The notes under the pieces: model-generated | Seen by the model: only the letters and a program-made list of their open reading frames with translations | Database searches by the model: none | What the model was told of the DNA's origin: nothing | In this document: positions 34,928-42,150 of the stretch, one piece after another | Layout of the letters: the number at the start of each line of letters is the position of its first letter | Numbering within the stretch: position 1 is the first letter of the stretch | From: SZUA-254 sp031379665 | GTDB lineage: Bacteria > Bacteroidota > Ignavibacteria > UBA10030 > SZUA-254 | Assembly (NCBI GenBank): GCA_031379665.1 | Contig: JANNFI010000012.1 | Location: forward strand, 1-42,150 | DNA: 42,150 nt | Direction of reading: 5' to 3' | Translations under genes and position numbers: made by a program

Positions 34928-35868
34928 AGCCCCCCCGCAATCGTTTCGCCCTCCTGGCCGAGTTTGGCGTCCTTCTGGCGCTCATCGCGGAGATGGCCAT
35001 CTTCTCGGCGCTCTCGCCGTATTTTTTCACCTCCGAGAACATCCTGAACGTTTCCCTCCAGACTTCCATCATCGCGATCATCGCGGCAGGAATGACCTTC
35101 GTGATCCTCACCGCCGGGATCGACCTTTCGGTCGGATCGGTGGTGGCGTTCACGGGCGTGATCGCCACGGCGCTCCTCCAGCTCGACCTCCCGTTCGCCG
35201 CGGCGATCACCCTGGCCGTCGTGGCAGGGGTCGGTATCGGCGCGTTGTCGGGGGCCGTCGCCGGCCTCCTGATCACGAAGGTCAACATCACGCCCTTCAT
35301 CGTCACGCTCGCGCTGATGACCATCTGGCGCGGCGCCGCGTTCCTGTTCACGGACGGGCGCCCGGTCTGGGACCTGCCGGAGGAGTTCAGTTCCATCGCT
35401 GGCGCGCGCGTTCTCGGCGTGCCGGTCCCCACGATCGTGATGCTCGCGGTGTTCGCCGCCGGGTACGTCGTGCTCACCAGGACGCCGTTCGGACGGTATG
35501 TCTACGCCGTCGGGGGAAACCGCGAGGCGGCTCGCCTCGCCGGCATCCGCACCGACCGGGTGATCATCGGCGTGTACGTCCTCTGTGGGTTCCTCGCGGC
35601 GGTGAGCGGTATCCTGCTGGCGTCGAGGTTGAATTCCGGGCAGCCGAACTCGGGACTGATGTACGAGCTGGACGTGATCGCCGCGGTGGTGGTGGGGGGG
35701 ACGTCACTCTTCGGCGGGAGGGGGTCGATTGTCGGGACGTTCGTCGGCGCGATGCTCATCGGCGTGCTACGCAACGGCCTCAACCTCCTGAACGTCAGTT
35801 CATATCTGCAGATGATATTCGTCGGGGCGGTGATCCTCCTTGCCGTCGCGTTGGACCGTTTCCGATAA
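34924..35868 (+). CDS. Sugar ABC transporter permease (RbsC-like)
   Basis: A 314-residue inner-membrane protein with about eight to ten hydrophobic helices. Typical family segments are GMTFVILTAGIDLSVGSVVAFTG in outline (ILTAGIDLSVGS), ITPFIVTLALMTIWRG, the cytoplasmic coupling loop YAVGGNREAARLAGI, and VGGTSLFGGRGSIVGTFVGA. It begins inside the last codon of the ATPase gene (ATGA overlap), so translation is coupled. It forms the membrane channel of the same transporter, presumably as a homodimer. Confidence 0.95.
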   Translation: MKPPRNRFALLAEFGVLLALIAEMAIFSALSPYFFTSENILNVSLQTSIIAIIAAGMTFVILTAGIDLSVGSVVAFTGVIATALLQLDLPFAAAITLAVVAGVGIGALSGAVAGLLITKVNITPFIVTLALMTIWRGAAFLFTDGRPVWDLPEEFSSIAGARVLGVPVPTIVMLAVFAAGYVVLTRTPFGRYVYAVGGNREAARLAGIRTDRVIIGVYVLCGFLAAVSGILLASRLNSGQPNSGLMYELDVIAAVVVGGTSLFGGRGSIVGTFVGAMLIGVLRNGLNLLNVSSYLQMIFVGAVILLAVALDRFR

Positions 35869-35884
35869 CCTGAAAGGACCGAAA

Positions 35885-36505
35885 TTGAAATCTCATGGAC
35901 GCACGTCCGCGGCATCGCTCATCGTCGTCATCGCGTTCCTCTTCCTCGCGCCGGCGGTCTCCAACGCGCAGGATCCCGCGATCCCGCCATTCTACCAGAC
36001 GTATGCGGGGCTCTTCTATCCTTCGCACGCAGATTTTGAGGCGACTTTCGGCGTTTCTTCGGCGTTCACCTGGGGGACGGGTTTCGGCCTGCCGTTGGGC
36101 GCCGATCACCTCTATCTCGTGATCGACCTCTCCTGGTCCCAGGCGAAAGCCTACCAGCCCGGGACGCCGGCCGCCGAGATCGAGCTCTCACATTCCTTCT
36201 GGCACCTCGGCCTCCTTAATAAGATATTCATCACGAACGCCGTGGCGGTACGGATCCAGGGCGGGCTGAATTACAACTCCATCGATACCAAGGTTATGCC
36301 GCTGGGGGGGATCGAAACGAAGCGGGAGCTCAAGCGGAAGTTCGGCTTCTTCGGCGGCATCGGCCTCGAGAACCAGATCTTCGGCGGGCGTGTGGCGCTC
36401 TTCGCGGACTTCGTGTACGATTACCGCAGGTCGACGGACCCGCTGATGTACGGGGATTTCGGAGGGTCGAGGGTGGTCGGGGGGCTGGCGGCGTACTTGT
36501 TCTAG
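35885..36505 (+). CDS. Exported outer-membrane beta-barrel protein at end of the ABC operon
   Basis: A 206-residue protein. The TTG at 35885 is chosen as start because GAAAGGA lies about seven bases upstream and a proper signal peptide follows (MKSHGRTSAASLIVVIAFLF, then LAPAVSNAQ). The open frame further left overlaps the permease. The mature part has alternating-strand segments (AGLFYPSHADFEATFGVSS, HLYLVIDLSWSQAKA, IRIQGGLNY-like, RVALFADFVYDY) and ends VVGGLAAYLF with a C-terminal aromatic, a usual mark of BAM-inserted barrels. The 16-base gap to the permease makes co-transcription likely, so it may help sugar reach the periplasm. That role is inference. Confidence 0.8.
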   Translation: MKSHGRTSAASLIVVIAFLFLAPAVSNAQDPAIPPFYQTYAGLFYPSHADFEATFGVSSAFTWGTGFGLPLGADHLYLVIDLSWSQAKAYQPGTPAAEIELSHSFWHLGLLNKIFITNAVAVRIQGGLNYNSIDTKVMPLGGIETKRELKRKFGFFGGIGLENQIFGGRVALFADFVYDYRRSTDPLMYGDFGGSRVVGGLAAYLF

Positions 36506-36515
36506 ACTATTCTAT

Positions 36516-36567
36516 CGCCGGCGGGGAGACGGGAACCGCACTCCCAGACGTTTCATTGCCGCCGGCG
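36516..36567. terminator. Long GC-rich hairpin between convergent genes, possible bidirectional terminator
   Basis: CGCCGGCGG (36516-36524) pairs perfectly with CCGCCGGCG (36559-36567). A small inner stem GGAG/CTCC lies within the 34-base loop. It sits between the barrel gene stop and the end of the minus-strand metallopeptidase. There is no T tract on either side, so it may act with Rho or as an mRNA 3' stabiliser. Confidence 0.45.
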
Positions 36568-36581
36568 CACACCCCGCCCGG

Positions 36582-37610
36582 TCATCGGATGATCTTCAGC
36601 CGCTTCATCAAGGCGAGGGTCGAGACGATCACCACCTCGATGAGTTTCTCGGTCGCGTCGTTCGGCCGCAGGGCCAGGTCGTTGATGGCGCAGATGGTCT
36701 GGATCTCCCGCACGTACTCCGACACCTCCCGTTTCTTCGCCTTCGGCAGCCACGTCACCAGCTCCGACTCGATGTACTCCGCGTAGTTCTGGATGAACCG
36801 GTCGGCGCGCACCGCGTTTCCCTTCAGCCCCTTCAAGGATGCGATGGACGGAAACACCTGCTTCATCGTGGTCGTGTACTCCCTGATCCTCGGGTCGACC
36901 TTTCGTTCGATGGCGAAGTACTCCGCCACCGTCGAAACGATGGTCGTATAGGCGTCTGCCTCGTCGGTCCGGAACTTGCTCGGCCGGCGACCGGCGACCT
37001 TCACCTTCTTGAATATCCTGTCGACGTAGCGCAGTTTCTCGAGGGCCCTCGGCCAGTCCCGGTAGTTCCACCGCCACTTCGACTGCGGGTCGAGCCAGAC
37101 GGCGAAGGTCTCGGCGAAGTCGTCGTCGGGGTGCTTCTGGGCGTAGTGGGGATTGCCGATGTAGTGCAGGTACCGGACGTAGTCCTTGCTCGAGGAGTCG
37201 AAATGATAGAGCGTGGGGTACCGTTTCCGGAAGTGGCCGAACAGATCGTTCCACTCGTCGTCCTTCCAGAGCCGGTACACGTAGTTCAGCGCGTGGCCCG
37301 TCTCGTGCCGCAGGACCATCATCACTTCCTTCTTCGTATAGGGAATGTAGTATTTGTCCGACAGTTTCCAGAGCTGGGCGTTCGCCAGGTAGAAGGGGAT
37401 CTCGATCGATCCGGTCCCGTCGATGCACCCCCACGGCTCGTCCCCGAAGTAGAAATGGGGGAAGAAGGCGATCCTGTTCCGGTAGAGTTCGCGGCGCAGC
37501 GCGATCAGGCATTCACGCAGGGCGCCGGCGGGACGGAGGTCCAGGTCCCGTATGGGCCTGTCGAGGAGCTGCTGGAACGTGAGTTCTTTGGTCTTACCTG
37601 TCAGTCGCAT
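36582..37610 (-). CDS. Putative zinc-binding metallopeptidase
   Basis: A 342-residue cytosolic-looking protein with no signal peptide. The ATG at 37610 is preferred to a TTG at 37625, which lies in the terminator tail of the gene upstream. The zinc motif is HETGHALNYVYRLWKD (HExxH with Glu as general base), followed about 65 residues later by DDDFAETFAVWLDP, whose Glu is the likely third ligand. This resembles a family annotated only as putative zinc-binding metallopeptidase. The C-terminal half is basic and helical. Its substrate is unknown. It lies downstream of clpC on the same strand, past a strong terminator, and no separate promoter is obvious. Confidence 0.8.
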   Translation of the reverse strand: MRLTGKTKELTFQQLLDRPIRDLDLRPAGALRECLIALRRELYRNRIAFFPHFYFGDEPWGCIDGTGSIEIPFYLANAQLWKLSDKYYIPYTKKEVMMVLRHETGHALNYVYRLWKDDEWNDLFGHFRKRYPTLYHFDSSSKDYVRYLHYIGNPHYAQKHPDDDFAETFAVWLDPQSKWRWNYRDWPRALEKLRYVDRIFKKVKVAGRRPSKFRTDEADAYTTIVSTVAEYFAIERKVDPRIREYTTTMKQVFPSIASLKGLKGNAVRADRFIQNYAEYIESELVTWLPKAKKREVSEYVREIQTICAINDLALRPNDATEKLIEVVIVSTLALMKRLKIIR

Positions 37611-37621
37611 CGTTTCCCGGG

Positions 37622-37663
37622 TCAAATAAAAAACCCTTGTCCGGCGTACTGATAGACAAGGGT
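37622..37663 (-). terminator. Rho-independent terminator of clpC
   Basis: On the minus strand a nine-base stem ACCCTTGTC/GACAAGGGT (37663-37655 and 37641-37633) with a 13-base loop is followed by TTTTTTATTT. Perfect pairing plus the T tract makes this the clearest terminator in the window. It ends the clpC transcript 27 bases after the stop. Confidence 0.92.
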
Positions 37664-37689
37664 CGCGTATTCCCTATGGAAGGTACGGT

Positions 37690-40206
<2,517 letters not shown>

Positions 40207-40248
40207 CTCGGGCCCTGATGATGTGATGATATAGTGTATTAAGATCCC

Positions 40249-40272
40249 GAGGGTCCCGCTGTGACGACCCTC
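40249..40272. promoter_or_regulatory. Inverted repeat upstream of clpC, possible operator
   Basis: GAGGGT (40249-40254) and ACCCTC (40267-40272) are separated by 12 bases, about 43 bases upstream of the clpC start in the 279-base divergent region. It does not match CIRCE or the CtsR heptad repeat. Just upstream on the minus strand TTGTCA with 16 bases to TATGAG could be a weak clpC promoter. The divergent region shows no other gene. Confidence 0.35.
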
Positions 40273-40370
40273 ATAATCAGGCGAATTTCTATGACAATAT
40301 ACCGAAAACCCCCTGATATTTCAAATGGGGTATTTGTGCCAAAATTTCCGGATTTTGGCGGGTTCGACGT

Positions 40371-40399
40371 TTGGAAATCGGCGGGGGATATCGGATATT
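40371..40399 (+). promoter_or_regulatory. Weak candidate promoter for the small basic protein gene
   Basis: TTGGAA (40371-40376), 17-base spacer, GATATT (40394-40399), 87 bases before the ATG at 40486. The -10 lacks the usual first T. Confidence 0.3.
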
Positions 40400-40485
40400 G
40401 GAGCCGCGGGGGACGTCGCCGGCCACCCTTTCCGCCAGGATAACCCGCCCGAACAAACGAAACCGATCACCTTACAGGACGAGCA

Positions 40486-40659
40486 ATGGCGAAAACCAAT
40501 TACGGATACGAGAAACGGCAACGAGACATCGCAAAAAAGAAGAAAAAGGAAGAGAAGCTCGCGCGAAAGCTCGAAAAAAAGGCCGTGAAGACGGATGAAA
40601 ACTCCACCGAGCCCGGCGCAGGGACGACCGAGGCGCCCGAGGACGGCGGAGAAGCATAG
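40486..40659 (+). CDS. Conserved small basic protein (57 residues, MAKTNYGYEKRQRD type)
   Basis: A 58-codon frame encoding MAKTNYGYEKRQRDIAKKKK, a Lys/Glu/Arg helix (KKEEKLARKLEKKA) and an acidic Gly/Thr/Glu/Ala tail ending DGGEA. I recognise the N-terminal MAKTNYGYEKRQRE/D-AKKKK as a short protein recurring in several bacterial phyla with no settled function. AGGAC lies five bases before the ATG. The strong charge segregation, basic helix then acidic tail, suggests nucleic-acid or ribosome contact, but that is inference. It lies between clpC (divergent) and tRNA-Asn. Confidence 0.8.
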   Translation: MAKTNYGYEKRQRDIAKKKKKEEKLARKLEKKAVKTDENSTEPGAGTTEAPEDGGEA

Positions 40660-40702
40660 CCGGATTAGAGCTCATCGGATCCCCTCACGAACCGTCGAAG
40701 CG

Positions 40703-40731
40703 TTGACATTCCGCGAGTATTTCCCTATATT
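40703..40731 (+). promoter_or_regulatory. Promoter of tRNA-Asn
   Basis: Perfect -35 TTGACA (40703-40708), exact 17-base spacer and TATATT (40726-40731), about 68 bases before the mature tRNA. This is the best reference for the housekeeping promoter consensus in this genome. Confidence 0.85.
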
Positions 40732-40798
40732 TACAGCCTGTTTACGGGCCTGAATCACCGAATGCCATCCGAATTTCAGACCCCCGCCCAGCGTCGAT

Positions 40799-40873
40799 TC
40801 CACAGTAGCTCAATGGTAGAGCATCCGGCTGTTAACCGGAGGGTTGCAGGTTCGAGTCCCGCCTGTGGAGCCA
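40799..40873 (+). tRNA. tRNA-Asn (anticodon GTT), CCA encoded
   Basis: A 75-base cloverleaf. The acceptor stem TCCACAG (40799-40805) pairs with CTGTGGA (40863-40869), followed by discriminator G and encoded CCA (40871-40873). The D arm contains AGCTCAATGGTAGAGC. The anticodon stem TCCGG/CCGGA closes the loop CTGTTAA with anticodon GTT at 40831-40833. The T arm contains GGTTCGAGTCCC. All parts are canonical. Confidence 0.97.
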
Positions 40874-40891
40874 ATTCCGTTTACGACTCAG

Positions 40892-40916
40892 ACCACCCCA
40901 TGCCGGTGGTTTCATC
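40892..40916 (+). terminator. Possible terminator downstream of tRNA-Asn
   Basis: ACCACC (40892-40897) pairs with GGTGGT (40905-40910) over a seven-base loop, then TTCATC. The T tract is poor, so this is tentative. Confidence 0.4.
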
Positions 40917-41006
40917 GCGTTTCTCCCCATCTGACCACGCCTATGATTACGCGGCGTGGCCGACATCGCGGCCGCCTTTTTCGGTTACGGCAAGGAGGAA
41001 GACCGG

Positions 41007-41339
41007 ATGTTCATCCCGTACCCGGCCGGAGGCGCACCCGATGTGCCGATCGTCGCGCTTCGCTCGGTCCAGCTCGAGTTTCCGGTGGTCGAGTACCGTC
41101 CGTTCAGGACATTTTCGATGGACCAGAGCTCGAGCATGATCGTCCAGCTCTACACCGCGGTCGACATCCCGACCAAGATATCGATGCTCACCCCGCCCGG
41201 CGCGGCAGTGCCCGAGACCCAGTCGACCTGGACCATCGGACTGCGCGTCGCGTTCGACTGTCGGTATTATCTCGGTTCAGGAACAGGGGGACACCGGGGA
41301 GCCACTGGTCCCACATCCCCGGCGGTCCGGGGACTATAA
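41007..41339 (+). CDS. Hypothetical protein, possibly the C-terminal remnant of an outer-membrane beta-barrel
   Basis: A 110-residue frame from the ATG at 41007, which has AAGGAGG eight bases upstream. An in-frame GTG at 40956 is an alternative. High GC at third positions and protein-like residues (ADIAAAFFGYGKEEDR) continue left of the ATG, so coding sequence may once have extended further. The middle (SVQLEFPVVEYRPFRTF, SSSMIVQLYTAVDIPTKI, TWTIGLRVAFDCRYYL) looks like the last strands of an outer-membrane barrel. No signal peptide is present, which is unexpected for a barrel. The last 20 or so residues are Gly/Pro-rich. Either a short unknown protein or a truncated gene next to a tRNA. Confidence 0.45.
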   Translation: MFIPYPAGGAPDVPIVALRSVQLEFPVVEYRPFRTFSMDQSSSMIVQLYTAVDIPTKISMLTPPGAAVPETQSTWTIGLRVAFDCRYYLGSGTGGHRGATGPTSPAVRGL

Positions 41340-41400
41340 CGAATTCACGATTCAATCCGGTCAATCGGATCGACATTCCAACAACGAAAGGATCACATCT

Positions 41401-41916
41401 ATGAAGATTCTGAAAATTCTCACGCTCACTTTTACGTTCGGATTCCTAGGCATCCTCGCCTCTGCACCCGCCTTTTCCCAGGCCGTCTCGTTCGGAGTCG
41501 GGGCGGACGTGACGTTCCCCCAGGAGGACCTCGAGGAACTCGTCTCCACCGGGTACGGCGCGACTGGCCTCGCAAAAATCGGGATCATCCCGATCGTGGA
41601 TATCACGGGCGGCGTGGAGTACATCAAGTTCACCGACAAGTCGATCACGGTGAACAATGTCACTGAGGAGGGCACCGGCTCGGCGTTCGGCATCCTGGTC
41701 GGCGGCCGGCTCAACTTCCTCGTCTTCGCGTACGTCGGCGCCGAGGGGGGAACCTACTCATTCACGAAGAAGGTCGCCGGCAGCGAGCAGAACGTCACGC
41801 GCGGAGTCTTCGTGCCCCAGCTCGGCGTCAAACTGGGGATGTTTGATCTCAGCGCCAGGTACATTTCGGCGGCGGAAGACAGCTTCTGGGGATTGCGCGG
41901 CCTGATCTGGTTCTGA
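41401..41916 (+). CDS. Small exported outer-membrane beta-barrel protein
   Basis: A 171-residue protein. The signal peptide (MKILKILTLTFTFGFLGILA, ending APAFSQA) is clear, and GAAAGGA lies nine to ten bases before the ATG. The mature part has eight or so alternating strands (VSFGVGADVTFP, GLAKIGIIPIVDITGGVEYIKF, FGILVGGRLNFLVFAYVGAEGGTYSF in parts, FVPQLGVKLGMFDLSARYIS) and ends GLRGLIWF with a C-terminal Phe. It resembles the small porin-family/OmpA-like eight-strand barrels. No ligand or partner is evident. Confidence 0.85.
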   Translation: MKILKILTLTFTFGFLGILASAPAFSQAVSFGVGADVTFPQEDLEELVSTGYGATGLAKIGIIPIVDITGGVEYIKFTDKSITVNNVTEEGTGSAFGILVGGRLNFLVFAYVGAEGGTYSFTKKVAGSEQNVTRGVFVPQLGVKLGMFDLSARYISAAEDSFWGLRGLIWF

Positions 41917-42021
41917 GCCGATCCCGGGGCGGGTGAGTGTCCCGGTGCTCGGATAACATCTATCAACCAACCGTAAGGAGGGGCCAATGACATACCTGCT
42001 CATTACCAGAATGTCACGGAA

Positions 42022-42150
42022 ATGGCGGCCGGTGAGATGATGAAGGAATCGTTCAGCATCCAGCGGGACAGGACCGCGCTCCTGGAGAAATATTACGATC
42101 AGGTCGCGAAGGCTGTGGGCGGCCTCACCGCTGCGCGCTTTGCCCAGATC
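42022..42150 (+). CDS. Partial gene at right edge, unknown product, start region disrupted
   Basis: From the ATG at 42022 the frame runs open to the window edge. It reads MAAGEMMKESFSIQRDR, then TALLEKYYDQVAKAVGGLTA. This is a helical, soluble-looking protein I do not recognise. The same frame is protein-like further left (NDIPAHYQNVTE) back to a stop at 41974, but contains no start codon there. The best ribosome site in the region (AAGGAGGGG, 41975-41983) is followed at 41987 by an ATG in another frame, whose 17-codon peptide ends at 42038-42040, overlapping the in-frame ATG at 42037. Either a leader peptide is coupled to this gene, or a frameshift separates the true start from the body. Confidence 0.55.
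   Translation, partial: MAAGEMMKESFSIQRDRTALLEKYYDQVAKAVGGLTAARFAQI

Noticed and set aside
40261..40443. Short plus-strand frames upstream of the small basic protein
   Set aside because: No ribosome site and no coding character. The region is better explained as divergent regulatory DNA.

Overview
The window looks like chromosomal DNA of a high-GC (about 63-66% in the lines I sampled) Gram-negative member of the Bacteroidota/Chlorobi/FCB group, probably nearer Ignavibacteria-type lineages than Bacteroidia. Three things point there. Two secreted proteins end in type IX secretion (T9SS) sorting domains of the PNPFN type. Several outer-membrane beta-barrels and secreted beta-propeller proteins are present. 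A tiny basic protein beginning MAKTNYGYEKRQRD is encoded near clpC. The readable promoters are TTGNNN-N17-TANNNT, the ordinary sigma70 form and not the Bacteroidia -33/-7 form. The phylum assignment is inference.

Layout. 1-880: an AbiEii-type nucleotidyltransferase toxin, cut by the left edge and lower in GC. 1029-5365: a tight operon of a hydroxyproline epimerase-type enzyme, an FAD D-amino-acid dehydrogenase and an ABC-F ATPase with a glycine-rich minisatellite linker. 5461-6789: a Tat-exported PLP enzyme. 6871-8006: exported MsrA and a small exported Met/Cys/His-rich repeat protein, bounded by a promoter and a strong hairpin terminator. 8171-9556: a secreted thioredoxin-like protein. 9668-14515: a secreted Asp-box propeller protein followed by two tandem nitrilase-superfamily amidases. 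14529-17019: a beta-barrel on the minus strand, a small membrane protein and a glycosyltransferase.

17078-27309 is rich in signalling genes: a GAF-SpoIIE phosphatase, a class III nucleotidyl cyclase fused to TolB-like and TPR regions, an M28 peptidase, a cNMP-binding/GAF/SpoIIE phosphatase, an M61 peptidase and a phosphodiesterase/alkaline-phosphatase-like enzyme. The last three overlap by four bases at each junction. The cyclase carries Glu at the position that normally selects the purine, so cGMP or mixed specificity is possible. 27432-32269 holds two large T9SS cargo proteins (CotH-propeller and S15-like hydrolase).

32441-36505 is a sugar-type ABC uptake operon (binding lipoprotein, ATPase, permease, then a beta-barrel) with a clear promoter and a perfect 14-bp palindrome. 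On the minus strand lie a zinc metallopeptidase and clpC, separated by a textbook terminator. The right end carries the 57-codon basic protein, tRNA-Asn with its own promoter, a barrel fragment, a small beta-barrel gene, and a gene whose start region appears frame-disrupted.

The most interesting candidate system is the MsrA/Met-rich pair, which resembles in logic the periplasmic methionine-rich peptide and reductase couples that scavenge reactive chlorine. Next is the cyclase plus cNMP-binding phosphatase set. I found no CRISPR array, insertion sequence or rRNA. No stretch over 300 bases lacks a gene.
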